Notes: generated by a model from the letters alone, not told the origin. Positions 27,620-37,658 are shown, counted from the stretch's first letter. The stretch is 64,000 nt of DNA from Alcanivorax sp. REN37 (GCF_041102775.1 NZ_JBGCUO010000001.1:1612001-1676000), one strand, 5' to 3'. Numbers and translations: made by a program.

Positions 27620-28084
27620 TCAACCCTCTCCACGGCGGGACTGGCCCGGCAGCTTCATGCGCATGTAGGTCGCTAGACAGGTGGCAATTTCGCCCAAGTC
27701 TGACGGCACGCCCTCGGCCTCCTCCTCGAACACCCGAGAGCTGACGAATGCCACGTGCTCACTGAGCCGGTAACAGTGCGAATAGCACAAGATGCCGTGT
27801 CCGGGGCGTGGCGCCCGCAGGTGATCGACACGCATGTCGATGGTCGGCGTCAGCTCGAATTCGGGGAACAGGCGGCAGCAATTGGCCAGCCCACCCGCTT
27901 GGTCGATCAGCGTGAAAATGGCACCGCCGTGGATTACCCCAGTGTCGGGGTTGCCAACCAAGTCTTCGCTGTAGGGCATGCGTACCGTGACGCGGTCCTC
28001 TAGCGCCTCCAGCACCTGCATGTTGAGGCGGGTCGAGTGCCGCACCGACGCCACAAAGCGTTCGCATACGTCCTGACGAGTCAC
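27620..28084 (-). CDS. PaaI/hotdog-fold thioesterase (second copy)
   Basis: A 154-residue hotdog-fold protein with VGNPDTGVIHGGAIFTLIDQAGG as its active-site turn and helix, and the strand PTIDMRVDHLRAPRPG. It is clearly diverged from the copy downstream, so this is an old pair, perhaps a heteromer or two chain-length specificities. It is divergent from the PhaC-like gene, about 95 nt away. Confidence 0.87.
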   Translation of the reverse strand: MTRQDVCERFVASVRHSTRLNMQVLEALEDRVTVRMPYSEDLVGNPDTGVIHGGAIFTLIDQAGGLANCCRLFPEFELTPTIDMRVDHLRAPRPGHGILCYSHCYRLSEHVAFVSSRVFEEEAEGVPSDLGEIATCLATYMRMKLPGQSRRGEG

Positions 28085-28179
28085 AATCGAGTCTCCTTGG
28101 AGCGCTGTTCAAAGCCGGCAATAAACGCCATCATGCGCCTCGAAATCAAGTGCCAAACCGTCCAAGGAATGCTGTCTCG

Positions 28180-29289
28180 ATGTCAACGCTGTCCCGCGCC
28201 CGCACCGGTTGGCGTGCTCTAAGCCATGCTGTGGAACGTCGTCGCCACCCGGAACGTTTCATTCTGGTGGATCGCACGCCGTGGCAGGAAATCTACCGCG
28301 ACGACATCATGGCAGTACGTCACTACCGTTTGCCGGAACAAGGGCCGGGTCTAACCGCGGCTGACCGTGATGGCGAGGCCCGCATTCCGCTGCTGCTGAT
28401 TCCGGCGCTGGGTATCCAGACCTGGACCTTCGACATCATGCCGAGCCGTTCCATGGTGCGCTATCTGCTGGCGCGCGGTTTTGATGTGTACGTGCTTGAT
28501 TGGGGGCGCCCGTCGCAGTCGCAGCGCTCGCTGTCGCTGGATGTCTACGTCAATCAATGGCTGCCCGCCGCAGTGCAAGCGGTGCGTGGCCACAGTGGTG
28601 CGGATCAAGTTAGCTTGCTGGGTTATTGCATGGGCGGGTTGCTGGCAATGATGTATCTAGCAGCCCACCCGGCGGCGCCGGTGGCGCACTTGATTACCAT
28701 CGCCAGCCCAGTGAATTTCCATCAGAGCGGCGCTTACGGGCGCTTTTTCGCCTTGATGAGCCGCCCGGCGCTGAAGGCCCACGAGTGGTTCCGGCTGCGA
28801 CTGAAGCCGGTGGATGAGCGTCTGTTCGAAATTCCCGCGCGGCTGCTGTCGCTCGGCTTCAAGATGACCAACCCGCCGGGCGTGCTGGCGTCCTATCTGG
28901 ATCTGGTGCGCAACGTCACCGACCGCGACTACATCACCGAATACATGACCATGGGCCAGTGGTTCAACAACATGCTTGACTACCCTGGCGCCACGGTGCG
29001 TGAGGTGATCGAGAAAATGATCATCAGTAACCACATTGCCGGCGGCACCATCGTTATTGGCGGTCGGTTGGCGGACTTGAGCCAAATCCGCTGCCCGCTG
29101 CTGGCGTTGGCCGGCGCCAGTGACAAGCTGGTCACCATCCGCGCCGCCCGCGACATCCTGCGGGTGAGCGGCTCCCACGACAAACAGTTTATGGTGGTGC
29201 CGGGCGGGCATGCCGGTGTGTTCGCCGGCAGCCAAGCCCCAGATACCACCTGGCGGCTGGCTGCCGATTGGTTGCTGGAGCGCGATTAA
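28180..29289 (+). CDS. Short PhaC-like alpha/beta hydrolase with cysteine nucleophile
   Basis: A 369-residue protein. Its lipase box is LLGYCMGGLLA, with cysteine C150 instead of serine, as in polyhydroxyalkanoate synthases. The remaining triad is D315 (GASDKLV) and H344 (PGGHAGV). The conserved tryptophan after the triad loop region (VLDWGRPS) is also PhaC-like. Class I and II synthases are about 560-600 residues and class III PhaC about 355, so it has class III size, yet no phaE, phaA or phaB is nearby. It could be a true synthase or a relative that handles acyl-CoA. The ATG at 28180 is preferred over a GTG at 28150. Confidence 0.75.
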   Translation: MSTLSRARTGWRALSHAVERRRHPERFILVDRTPWQEIYRDDIMAVRHYRLPEQGPGLTAADRDGEARIPLLLIPALGIQTWTFDIMPSRSMVRYLLARGFDVYVLDWGRPSQSQRSLSLDVYVNQWLPAAVQAVRGHSGADQVSLLGYCMGGLLAMMYLAAHPAAPVAHLITIASPVNFHQSGAYGRFFALMSRPALKAHEWFRLRLKPVDERLFEIPARLLSLGFKMTNPPGVLASYLDLVRNVTDRDYITEYMTMGQWFNNMLDYPGATVREVIEKMIISNHIAGGTIVIGGRLADLSQIRCPLLALAGASDKLVTIRAARDILRVSGSHDKQFMVVPGGHAGVFAGSQAPDTTWRLAADWLLERD

Positions 29290-30062
29290 ACCGCACCGCG
29301 TTGCAACGCATCGACGATCTGCTCGGTGTAGCGCTGCACCAGAAATGGCACCGACTTGTCATAGAACTTCATCAGCGATTCGCGGATGAAGCGCCACTTC
29401 CCTTCCGCCTCTGTCAGGGCCGCCGTCGCGCTAGGTTCTTGCAGGCGCCGCTTCAGCGTCTGCAAGTGGCGATCCATGGCCGGCACGGCTTCGTTGAGGT
29501 CGATGTTGCCTTCGCCGCCGATGGCCATGCCGCCGGCCGGTGACGCCACCAGTGATAGGTACTCAGAGCCGATCTGCTGTACCTGCGCGGCAGTACGCAG
29601 CAACGCCACGATCGGATCGCTGTTGTCGCCCTCCGCGGACAGCGGCGCCACCAGCGCGGCAATCTCATAGCTGAGTGCGGTCAGATCCTGCACCGCATAC
29701 TGGCGTTTGGATTCATCGCCGGTCCGCACGCTGGTGTCCGCGGCGATCAGATATTGACGCAGCTTGGGCGCCACTTGGTTGGCGAGTAGGCTCTGGTCAC
29801 TGCCGGTGGCACCGTCCTGTAACTGCTCCAAGCTGTGCCGCAGCGCCTGAATGCTGGCTAAGGTGGCGCTGCGATAACGCGGCGCGTTGTCCAGCACTAG
29901 GTAGGCATGGGCGTCACTGCGCACTTCCCATAGTCGTTGTTCAAAACGCGCCAGGTCGGCAGCGTTAACCGCCCAAGCCGTGTTCGACAGCAGGCACAGC
30001 AGCAACCACGACAAACACCGCAGCCCCGTGGGCACGGTGCGCAGACTTCCATGAATGGTCAT
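29286..30062 (-). CDS. Periplasmic helical protein, unknown
   Basis: A 258-residue protein with a signal peptide (cleavage likely after SNTAWA) and an all-helical body resembling a four-helix-bundle sensor domain (about 40-250, e.g. ALRHSLEQLQDG, AVQDLTALSYEIAALVA). No catalytic or membrane segment follows. I do not recognise the family. Its stop codon overlaps the PhaC-like stop by four bases on the opposite strand. The ParA gene lies upstream on the same strand. Confidence 0.6.
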   Translation of the reverse strand: MTIHGSLRTVPTGLRCLSWLLLCLLSNTAWAVNAADLARFEQRLWEVRSDAHAYLVLDNAPRYRSATLASIQALRHSLEQLQDGATGSDQSLLANQVAPKLRQYLIAADTSVRTGDESKRQYAVQDLTALSYEIAALVAPLSAEGDNSDPIVALLRTAAQVQQIGSEYLSLVASPAGGMAIGGEGNIDLNEAVPAMDRHLQTLKRRLQEPSATAALTEAEGKWRFIRESLMKFYDKSVPFLVQRYTEQIVDALQRGAV

Positions 30063-30186
30063 CAGACTCCCCCAACAGCATTGCTTTTATTATCACTGCT
30101 CAGGGTAAGCGATGGCGGCGTGGCTGTATCTCCGCAGTGGGATCAAACGGCTGATCTAGCCGAATGGCGGGATGACCTGCCGGTTT

Positions 30187-30966
30187 TCAGCCTGGTAATA
30201 GACGGTACAGCGCTTGGTATTCGAGCGTCAGCTTATGGCGCGGCGCCAGATGCACCAATGGAATGCCGGTGTCGTGAGATTCGCGCATGACCACGCTGGA
30301 AGACAGCGGCGCATCCAGCACCGGCAGCCCTTCCTCACGCAGTGCCTCCACCAATTGCTGCGGCAACCGCGCGCGTGGTTGGAATTGGTTAATGACGATC
30401 CCCTCCACCTGCAACTGGTCGTTGTGGTCGTCACGGGCTTCGTGGACGTTTTCCAGCAGCGTATAGAGCGCTTTGCGCGAGAACGCATCGCAATCGAACG
30501 GAATCAGCACCCGGTCCGCCGCGATCAGTGCGGACAAGGTGTAGAAATTGAACGCCGGCGGGGTATCGATATAGATCTCATCGAACTCCCGCGACAGGCT
30601 TTTGATCAGCCCGCGCAGTTTGTAGATTTTGTGCTTGCTCTGCAGCAGATGCTCGATCTCGCCCAACTCGGCGTTAGACGGCAGCACGAACAACCGCTCA
30701 TGGGCGGTGGCATGCACATACTCCATCGGCGCTTTTTCTTTGAGCCGGAAGGTCAGCGCCTGACTGAAAAAATCGCCGATGTTGGGGCTTGGATTGCGAC
30801 CGTCTTCGTAGGCGGTCATGCCCAGTAGGTACTGGCTGGCGTTGCATTGCGGGTCGAGGTCAATGACCAGGGTGCGGCGTCCCTCGGCTGCAGCGATGGC
30901 GGCCAGATTCACGGTAATGCTGGACTTCCCTACCCCGCCTTTCTGATTGAATACCACCCGACGCAT
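30187..30966 (-). CDS. ParA-family ATPase, orphan
   Basis: A 259-residue deviant-Walker ATPase. The Walker A is KGGVGKS (residues 9-15), the A' motif is LVIDLDPQCNASQYLLG, and the Walker B is EIYIDTPPAFNF. ParA proteins position DNA, plasmids or protein clusters on the nucleoid or at the pole. No parB or parS-like repeat is near, so it likely positions a protein complex rather than a replicon. GGAGG sits 6 nt before the ATG at 30966. Confidence 0.87.
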   Translation of the reverse strand: MRRVVFNQKGGVGKSSITVNLAAIAAAEGRRTLVIDLDPQCNASQYLLGMTAYEDGRNPSPNIGDFFSQALTFRLKEKAPMEYVHATAHERLFVLPSNAELGEIEHLLQSKHKIYKLRGLIKSLSREFDEIYIDTPPAFNFYTLSALIAADRVLIPFDCDAFSRKALYTLLENVHEARDDHNDQLQVEGIVINQFQPRARLPQQLVEALREEGLPVLDAPLSSSVVMRESHDTGIPLVHLAPRHKLTLEYQALYRLLPG

Positions 30967-31175
30967 TGCACACCTCCAAGCTGAACTTCGGCGCACACCA
31001 TAGCGGTTGCCGGCCACCTCGAACAGGGCTGCACCTGCGTGCGGCAGCGGCGTTGCGGCCAGTGGCAGGGTTATGCACAGATGCAGTGGATGAGCCTGTT
31101 GATAACCGCTTCACAACCTTCGCAGAGGCCGCGGCCATCGGCCTCTGCGCGGATGGGGCAATATCTGGCCAAGGC

Positions 31176-32531
31176 TCAGTCACGCATGGTGACAAACTCT
31201 TCCGCCGAGGTGGGATGAATGCCAATGGTGCGGTCGAAGTCAGCCTTGGTGGCGCCCATTACTACTGCCACAGCAAAGCCCTGCACGATTTCTGCGGCAT
31301 CGTCACCGCTCACGTGCAGTCCCAGTACTTTGTCGCTGTCAGCGTCGATCACCAGCTTCATCAGCGTACGGTGCTGCTGGTTGCCGAGGGTGTATTTGAG
31401 CGGCCGGAAGCTGCTGCGGTAAATCTTCACATTGGCATGCCGCGCACGCGCATCGGCTTCGGTGAGGCCGACGGTGCCGATCGGCGGGTGGGAAAACACC
31501 GCGGTAGGAATATTCTCGTAGGACGGCGGTGGCACATCACGTTGATTGCCGAATTGCTGGCGTGCCCACCACATGCCTTCTGCCAGCGCCACCGGTGTCA
31601 ATTGTACCCGGTCAATGACGTCACCGACTGCGAACAGGCCGGGCACCGAGGTTTCGAATTCCGCATTCACCACGACCGCGCCCTGCTCGGTCAACGCCGG
31701 CGCCGCACCGGCTGCGAACAGACCAGCCACTTTAGGCGTCCGACCTGTGGCGTAAAACACCGCGTCCACTTCCAGCGTTTCGCCGTTGCTCAAATGCAAC
31801 CGACGGCCCTCGCCCACGGCTTCGATGCGAGTTACATCAGTGTCCAGCGTCAAGCGGACACCCTGCTGCTGCATCTGCTCGGCCACATGATTACGGATGT
31901 CGTCATCGAAACCACGCAGGATCTGGTCGCCGCGGTAGAGCTGGGTGACGCTGGCGCCGAGGCCGTTGAGAATGCCGGCAAACTCTGTGGCGATGTACCC
32001 GCCACCGACCACCGCCACCCGTTCCGGCAATTGCGGTAGATAGAACAAGTTGTCGGAAATCAGCGCCAGATCCCGTCCGGGAATATCCGGCAGGAATGGC
32101 GTACCGCCGGTGGCGATCAGAATACGCGGCGCCGTCAGCTGCAGCTCGCCGACCTGAACCGTACCCGGCCCGGTGATCTGCGCACTGCCTTCGACAATGA
32201 CCACGCCGGCTTTTTCCAGCAGCTGTCGGTAGATGCCGTTCAGGCGTTCAATCTCACGGGTTTTGTTGTCACGCAGGACATCCCAGTCCAACGCCACCTT
32301 GCCCACCGACAGGCCGTAATCGGCGGCCAGCGTGAAGTTGTCTTGCAAGCCGGCGGCATAGGCAAACATCTTTTTCGGTACACAGCCGACATTGACGCAG
32401 GTACCGCCGAAGAAACGCTCTTCGACAATCGCCACATGGGCGCCCAGGCTGGCCGCGATGCGGGCAGCGCGCACGCCGCCGGAACCGGCCCCGATCACAA
32501 TGGCGTCGTAGTGGCGCGCCGTACTGGTCAT
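31176..32531 (-). CDS. gor: Glutathione-disulfide reductase
   Basis: A 451-residue flavoprotein that reduces glutathione disulfide with NADPH. The FAD motif is AIVIGAGSGGVRAAR. The redox pair is C45 and C50 in GGTCVNVGCVPKK, the glutathione-reductase form. The NADPH-binding motif VVGGGYIATEFAGIL and the C-terminal active-site histidine in GIHPTSAEEF are present. GGGAG sits 7 nt before the ATG at 32531. The frame extends upstream without a ribosome site. Confidence 0.95.
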   Translation of the reverse strand: MTSTARHYDAIVIGAGSGGVRAARIAASLGAHVAIVEERFFGGTCVNVGCVPKKMFAYAAGLQDNFTLAADYGLSVGKVALDWDVLRDNKTREIERLNGIYRQLLEKAGVVIVEGSAQITGPGTVQVGELQLTAPRILIATGGTPFLPDIPGRDLALISDNLFYLPQLPERVAVVGGGYIATEFAGILNGLGASVTQLYRGDQILRGFDDDIRNHVAEQMQQQGVRLTLDTDVTRIEAVGEGRRLHLSNGETLEVDAVFYATGRTPKVAGLFAAGAAPALTEQGAVVVNAEFETSVPGLFAVGDVIDRVQLTPVALAEGMWWARQQFGNQRDVPPPSYENIPTAVFSHPPIGTVGLTEADARARHANVKIYRSSFRPLKYTLGNQQHRTLMKLVIDADSDKVLGLHVSGDDAAEIVQGFAVAVVMGATKADFDRTIGIHPTSAEEFVTMRD

Positions 32532-32683
32532 GTTGTGTCTCCCGCTCTGTGATGAAACGCCGACCATGCTGCCGAGCGCAGCGGCAGCACGCAAGTCAAA
32601 CACTGGGACGCTCAGCGAACTTGGTGCATACTGCGCAGCGGATACGAATAAAGTATCAGCACGGCACCTTGGGGAGAGAGGGC

Positions 32684-33298
32684 ATGTTGCGCGATCGACG
32701 ACGCTGGGGAAGCGTCTGCCTGGCACTGTTGCTGTGGGGGAGCAGTGCCGGCGCCGATACCATCTACGAATACCGCACGCCGACCGGCACTCGGCTGTTC
32801 ACCGACCGGGCGCAGATGCCGGGGCATTCACTGCTGAGCATCCGCAAGGGCTGGACCGAGTCTGCGCAGACACCTTCGCAGGCGCGGCGGGCGCTGTACG
32901 ACCGTCTGATTCACCGCGCCGCGCTTGTCCACCAGGTGGAGCCGGCGCTGATTAAGGCAGTGATCCATACCGAGTCGGCGTTCGATCCGCGGGCCGTGTC
33001 CCGCGCCGGCGCGCAGGGCTTGATGCAGTTGATGCCGCAAACGGCTGATTTCCTCAAAGTGACTGAGCCGTTTGACCCGCGCCAGAACATTGATGGCGGC
33101 GCCCGCTATCTGGCTTACCTCATGGCGCGCTTCGACCAACTTGACCTAGTGTTAGCCGCTTACAATGCCGGAGAAGGCAACGTACGCCGTCACGGTGGTA
33201 TCCCGCCGTTCGATGAAACCCGGCGCTATGTGCGTAAAGTACAAGACCTGTTGCCGGTGTACCGTGCCGAAATGGGCGATGCGCTAGCCGCACGCTGA
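32684..33298 (+). CDS. Lytic transglycosylase (SLT domain)
   Basis: A 204-residue exported protein. The signal peptide ends near SSAGA. A short DUF4124-like segment (DTIYEYRTPTGTRLFTD) follows. The SLT domain has the catalytic glutamate E97 in VIHTESAFDP, then SRAGAQGLMQLMPQTA and YNAGEGNV, so it should cut peptidoglycan glycan strands. The ATG at 32684 follows GGGGAGAGAGGG. It is convergent with ppsA across a strong terminator. Confidence 0.92.
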   Translation: MLRDRRRWGSVCLALLLWGSSAGADTIYEYRTPTGTRLFTDRAQMPGHSLLSIRKGWTESAQTPSQARRALYDRLIHRAALVHQVEPALIKAVIHTESAFDPRAVSRAGAQGLMQLMPQTADFLKVTEPFDPRQNIDGGARYLAYLMARFDQLDLVLAAYNAGEGNVRRHGGIPPFDETRRYVRKVQDLLPVYRAEMGDALAAR

Positions 33299-33321
33299 CT
33301 CCAGCACTGCCGCGCAGACAT

Positions 33322-33353
33322 AAAAAAACCGCAGCCTAAGCTGCGGTTTTTTT
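33322..33353. terminator. Bidirectional terminator between slt-like gene and ppsA
   Basis: Stem CCGCAGC/GCTGCGG with a CTAA loop, flanked by seven A and seven T. A textbook two-way intrinsic terminator. Confidence 0.95.
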
Positions 33354-33369
33354 GTGGAGCCGGCACTGC

Positions 33370-35742
33370 TTACTTGCCGTGCTTCTCAGCCAGGTAGAAC
33401 CAAGTGCCGAGAACCGAGTCCGGATTCAATGACACGCTGGAAATACCCTGCTCCATCAGCCACTTGGCCAGATCCGGGTGGTCGGAAGGACCTTGGCCGC
33501 AGATACCGATGTACTTACCGGCATCGTTACAGGCTTGGATCGCCATGGACAGCAGCTTCTTGACCGCCGGATCGCGCTCATCGAACAGATGGCTGACGAT
33601 GCCGGAGTCACGGTCCAGGCCCAGAGTGAGCTGGGTCAGATCGTTGGAGCCGATGGAAAAGCCGTCGAAGTGCTGCAGGAAGTCGTCCGCCAGCAACGCG
33701 TTGGTGGGTAGCTCGCACATCATGATAATGCGCAGACCGTTGTCACCTCGCTTAAGGCCGTTTTTCGACAGCAACTCGATGACGGTTTCCGCTTCGCCCA
33801 CGGTGCGCACGAACGGCACCATGACTTCAACGTTGGTGAAGCCCATTTCGTCACGGACTTTCTTCAGTGCGCGGCATTCGAGTTCGAAGCAGTCACGGAA
33901 GTTTTCCGACACATAACGGGAGGCACCGCGGAAGCCCAGCATCGGGTTTTCTTCTTCCGGCTCGTAGTGCTTACCGCCGATCAGGTTGGCGTACTCGTTG
34001 GACTTGAAGTCCGACATCCGCACGATGACCTTCTCCGGGTGGAACGCTGCAGCCAGCGTAGAAATACCTTCCACCAGCTTCTCGATGTAGAAATCCACCG
34101 GTGACGTGTAGCCGGCAATACGCTTATCGATGGTCTGCTGCAGATCACGGGATTGGCTGTCGTAGTTCAACAGTGCTTTCGGGTGCACGCCGATCATGCG
34201 GTTGATGATGAACTCAAGGCGAGCAAGGCCCACACCCTGGTTCGGCAGCGTGGCGAAATCGAAGGCGCGGTCCGGGTTACCAACGTTCATCATGATCTTG
34301 AACGGCAGTTTCGGCATCGACTCGATGGAGTTGCGCTGGATCTCGAAGTCCAGTTGGCCTTCGTAGATCTTACCGGTGTCACCTTCGGCACAGGACGCGG
34401 TGACCAGTTGGCCGTCTTGGAGGATCTCGGTGGCGTCGCCGCAACCAACGATCGCCGGCACACCCAATTCACGGGCGATAATGGCCGCGTGGCAGGTACG
34501 GCCGCCACGGTTGGTGATGATGGCCGCGGCACGCTTCATGACCGGTTCCCAATCCGGGTCGGTCATGTCGGTGACCAGCACGTCGCCGTCCTGCACCTTT
34601 TCCATTTCTTTGATGCTGCTGACCACCCGCACCGGACCGGCGCCGATGCGCTGGCCGATGGCGCGGCCTTCAACCAGCACTTTGCCGCGCTGCTTGAGGT
34701 TGTAGCGTTCCATCACCGACACGTCGGAGCGGCTCTTCACGGTCTCCGGGCGCGCCTGCACGATGTACAGTTTGCCGTCGTCACCGTCGAGCGCCCACTC
34801 GATGTCCATCGGGCCACCGTAGTGCTTTTCGATTTCGATGGCCTGGCGCGCCAGATCTTCCACCTGGGCGTCGGTCAGCGAGAAGCGGTAGCGCTCATCG
34901 CGCTCTACCTCTACCACCTGCACTGATTTGCCGGCGCTGGCTTCGCTGCCGTAGATCATCTTCTGCAGCTTGGAGCCGATGGTGCGGCGCAGGATCGACG
35001 GCCGCTTGTTCAGCAGCGTCTTCTTGTGCACGTAGAATTCGTCAGGGTTCACGGCGCCCTGCACCACCATTTCACCGAGGCCGTAAGACGAGGTGATGAA
35101 TACCACATCGCGGAAGCCAGACTCGGTATCAAGGGTGAACATCACCCCGGCGGCGCCGGTTTCTGAGCGCACCATGCGCTGGATGCCGGCTGACAGCGCC
35201 ACACCTGCGTGCTCGAAGCCCTGGTGTACGCGGTAGCTGATGGCACGGTCGTTGAACAGGGATGCAAAGACCTCCTTCACCGCAACCAGCACGTTGTCCA
35301 CGCCGCGGATGTTGAGGAAGGTCTCTTGTTGGCCGGCGAAGGACGCGTCCGGCAGGTCTTCCGCGGTGGCGGAGGAGCGCACTGCTACAGCCAGATCGGC
35401 ATTGCCTTCGCTGATTTGAGCAAACGCATCGCGGATCTGCTGCTCGAGCTCCGGCTGGAGCGGGGCTTCAACCACCCAACGGCGGATTTCGGCACCGGTC
35501 TCGGCCAGCGCGACCACATCATTGACGTCGAGCTTGTCGAGCGCGTCATTGATCTTGCGGGTCAGGTCATTGTGGTTGAGGAAATCACGGTAGGCTTCAG
35601 CAGTCGTGGCAAACCCACCCGGTACGGATACACCGGCGGCCGCCAAGTTGCTGATCATTTCGCCCAAGGAGGCGTTCTTGCCCCCGACCGTTTCAACATC
35701 GCCTTTACCGAGGCGTTCAAACCAGACTACGTACTCCGCCAA
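33370..35742 (-). CDS. ppsA: Phosphoenolpyruvate synthase
   Basis: A 790-residue enzyme that makes phosphoenolpyruvate from pyruvate and ATP for gluconeogenesis. The ATP-grasp-like N-domain opens [11 protein letters not shown]. The swivelling phosphohistidine domain carries H418 in [11 protein letters not shown], and T416 beside it is the residue that PpsR-type kinases phosphorylate. The C-terminal barrel has [15 protein letters not shown]. Length equals the family norm. Two ppsR-type genes are divergent from it, the classical arrangement for its regulator. Confidence 0.97.
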   Translation of the reverse strand: MAEYVVWFERLGKGDVETVGGKNASLGEMISNLAAAGVSVPGGFATTAEAYRDFLNHNDLTRKINDALDKLDVNDVVALAETGAEIRRWVVEAPLQPELEQQIRDAFAQISEGNADLAVAVRSSATAEDLPDASFAGQQETFLNIRGVDNVLVAVKEVFASLFNDRAISYRVHQGFEHAGVALSAGIQRMVRSETGAAGVMFTLDTESGFRDVVFITSSYGLGEMVVQGAVNPDEFYVHKKTLLNKRPSILRRTIGSKLQKMIYGSEASAGKSVQVVEVERDERYRFSLTDAQVEDLARQAIEIEKHYGGPMDIEWALDGDDGKLYIVQARPETVKSRSDVSVMERYNLKQRGKVLVEGRAIGQRIGAGPVRVVSSIKEMEKVQDGDVLVTDMTDPDWEPVMKRAAAIITNRGGRTCHAAIIARELGVPAIVGCGDATEILQDGQLVTASCAEGDTGKIYEGQLDFEIQRNSIESMPKLPFKIMMNVGNPDRAFDFATLPNQGVGLARLEFIINRMIGVHPKALLNYDSQSRDLQQTIDKRIAGYTSPVDFYIEKLVEGISTLAAAFHPEKVIVRMSDFKSNEYANLIGGKHYEPEEENPMLGFRGASRYVSENFRDCFELECRALKKVRDEMGFTNVEVMVPFVRTVGEAETVIELLSKNGLKRGDNGLRIIMMCELPTNALLADDFLQHFDGFSIGSNDLTQLTLGLDRDSGIVSHLFDERDPAVKKLLSMAIQACNDAGKYIGICGQGPSDHPDLAKWLMEQGISSVSLNPDSVLGTWFYLAEKHGK

Positions 35743-35979
35743 GGTCTTGCTCCCTACATGACTGGAATATGAATGGGTGGAATGCGGGGTAGTCTACTGA
35801 AAACCCCGGCCGTTTTCTCGCCCGATTTGCCTTGAGGTTGCGAATCCTAACCAATGCGCTTCGCTGAGGCGAGTGCCCGGCTCCCTTTACTTGCCCGCAA
35901 TCGGTGGCGACACTAGGCCCCATTCACTGCTCCGGCCTGCGGCCGGATGCCCGCCACCGCTGGCCAAGAGCTGTATTTG

Positions 35980-36807
35980 ATGGACCGACGCGTCGCCTTT
36001 TTTGTCTCCGATGGCACCGGCTTGACCGCTGAAACACTCGGTAACGCCATGCTCAGCCAATTCCAAGGCGTCGAGTTCGACACCATGACGCTGCCTTATA
36101 TCCTCTCGGAGGACGCCACCCGCCAAGCCATCGCCAAGATCAACGAGGCTGCGGACCGCTACGGCAACTGCCCGATCGTGTTCTCAAGCTTGGTGGACCG
36201 GGGTCACCGCGACCTACTCGGGCGCAGCCGCGCCGTGATTCTGGACGTGTTCCAGGCGTTCATGGGGCCGCTAGAGCAGGAATTAGGCGTGCGTTCGAGC
36301 CTCAAGGTTGGCCAGAGCCATGCTATCCACGACCCCGAGGCCTACCGGTTGCGCATCGAGGCCGTGCATTTCGCGCTCGACAACGACGACGGTGTGGGTT
36401 GGCGTCACCATTACGAAAAGGCCGACTTAATCCTGGTCGGGCTGCCGCAAGCCGGCAAGACGCCGACCAGCCTCTACTTAGCACTTCAATACGGCCTGTT
36501 CGTGGCCAACTACCCGCTCACCGAGCAGGACATCGAAGACGCCAGCCTGCCGGAGGTACTGGTGCCGTTCCAAGACAAGCTATTTGGTCTGTCGATGGAT
36601 CCGTACCGGCTAGCACTGGCACGACAAGAATTGGCGGGCGATGACCTGCAGGGCTGCTGCACCGATCACTGCACTCAAGAAACCGAAGCCGCCCGCGCGC
36701 TGTTCGAGTTCAACCAGCTCCCCAATATGGACGTCACCAAGATGTCCGTGGAAGAAATCTCCACCCGCATCCTGGCCCTCACCGGGCTCAAGCGCCGGCT
36801 GCAGTGA
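35980..36807 (+). CDS. PpsR-type regulatory kinase/phosphorylase, diverged copy
   Basis: About 275 residues of the DUF299 family, which phosphorylates (ADP-dependent) and dephosphorylates (Pi-dependent) a threonine of PEP synthase. The N-terminal motif FVSDGTGLTAE is canonical. The P-loop reads GLPQAGKTPT (154-163), where canonical copies have GVSR-x-GKTPT. The C-terminal SRYAS/QC segment is replaced by a cysteine-rich CCTDHCTQE. It is 6 nt ahead of a second, more canonical copy. The ATG at 35980 is chosen by family alignment, and an in-frame ATG at 35947 has no ribosome site. Confidence 0.85.
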   Translation: MDRRVAFFVSDGTGLTAETLGNAMLSQFQGVEFDTMTLPYILSEDATRQAIAKINEAADRYGNCPIVFSSLVDRGHRDLLGRSRAVILDVFQAFMGPLEQELGVRSSLKVGQSHAIHDPEAYRLRIEAVHFALDNDDGVGWRHHYEKADLILVGLPQAGKTPTSLYLALQYGLFVANYPLTEQDIEDASLPEVLVPFQDKLFGLSMDPYRLALARQELAGDDLQGCCTDHCTQETEAARALFEFNQLPNMDVTKMSVEEISTRILALTGLKRRLQ

Positions 36808-36813
36808 GGCACC

Positions 36814-37647
36814 ATGACCCCGTCTAAACCCGTCCGTACCGCCTTTTATGTCTCAGGTAGCACCGCCATTACCGCGGAAACGCTGGGACGCTCGATGCTG
36901 ACCCAGTTTTCCGAGTACAACTTCCGCCAGGTGACGCTGCCCTACTTGCAGAACCCTGCCCAGATTGAAGCGGCGGTACTGCGCATCAAGCTGGCAGCGG
37001 AGGAAGACGGTAGTCGCCCGATCGTGTTCTCGACGCTGACCGATCCGCTGTTGTTGAAAGAGTTGCGCCGCAGTGAGGCGCTGGTACTCGACCTGTTCGA
37101 TGCTTTCCTGGTGCCACTGGAACGCGAAATTGGCCAGCCACCGACGCTGAAGAGCGGTCAGAGCCACGCGGTGCGCGACCTCAACAGTTACCGCATTCGC
37201 GCCGATGCGGTCCACTTTGCCATGCAGAACGATGATGGTGCCCGCACTACCTATTACGACCAAGCCGACCTGATCGTAATTGGCGTGTCCCGTAGCGGTA
37301 AGACGCCGACCTGCCTTTATATGGCGATGCAATACGGCCTTTATATGGCCAACTACCCACTCACCGAAGAAGACTTCGACGACCTGCGACTGCCCAAAAG
37401 CCTGCTACCGCACCAACACAAGTTGTTTGCGCTCACCATTGGCGCTGACCGGTTAGAAGAGATTCGTCAGCAACGCCGCGGCGGCAGTCGCTACGCTTCG
37501 CGCCAACAGTGCGACATGGAAGTGCGGGCGTTCGGGGCGCTGATCTCGCGCTTCCAAATCCCGTCGCTGGAAGTGACCGAGTATTCGATCGAGGAAATCT
37601 CCTCACGTATCCTTGCCAAGACCGGCCTGCGCCGCCGCCTGTTCTGA
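36814..37647 (+). CDS. ppsR: PEP synthase regulatory protein PpsR
   Basis: A 277-residue DUF299 protein. The P-loop GVSRSGKTPT (157-166), the signatures YPLTEEDFDDLRLP, KLFALTI and SRYASRQQC, and the ending SSRILAKTGLR are canonical. The N-terminal nucleotide motif, however, reads FYVSGSTAITAE where the family has S-D-G-T. It is directly behind the other copy (6-nt gap), in one operon divergent from ppsA. By its P-loop and C-terminus this is the more likely active regulator. Confidence 0.9.
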   Translation: MTPSKPVRTAFYVSGSTAITAETLGRSMLTQFSEYNFRQVTLPYLQNPAQIEAAVLRIKLAAEEDGSRPIVFSTLTDPLLLKELRRSEALVLDLFDAFLVPLEREIGQPPTLKSGQSHAVRDLNSYRIRADAVHFAMQNDDGARTTYYDQADLIVIGVSRSGKTPTCLYMAMQYGLYMANYPLTEEDFDDLRLPKSLLPHQHKLFALTIGADRLEEIRQQRRGGSRYASRQQCDMEVRAFGALISRFQIPSLEVTEYSIEEISSRILAKTGLRRRLF

Positions 37648-37658
37648 CCCCCGAAAAC

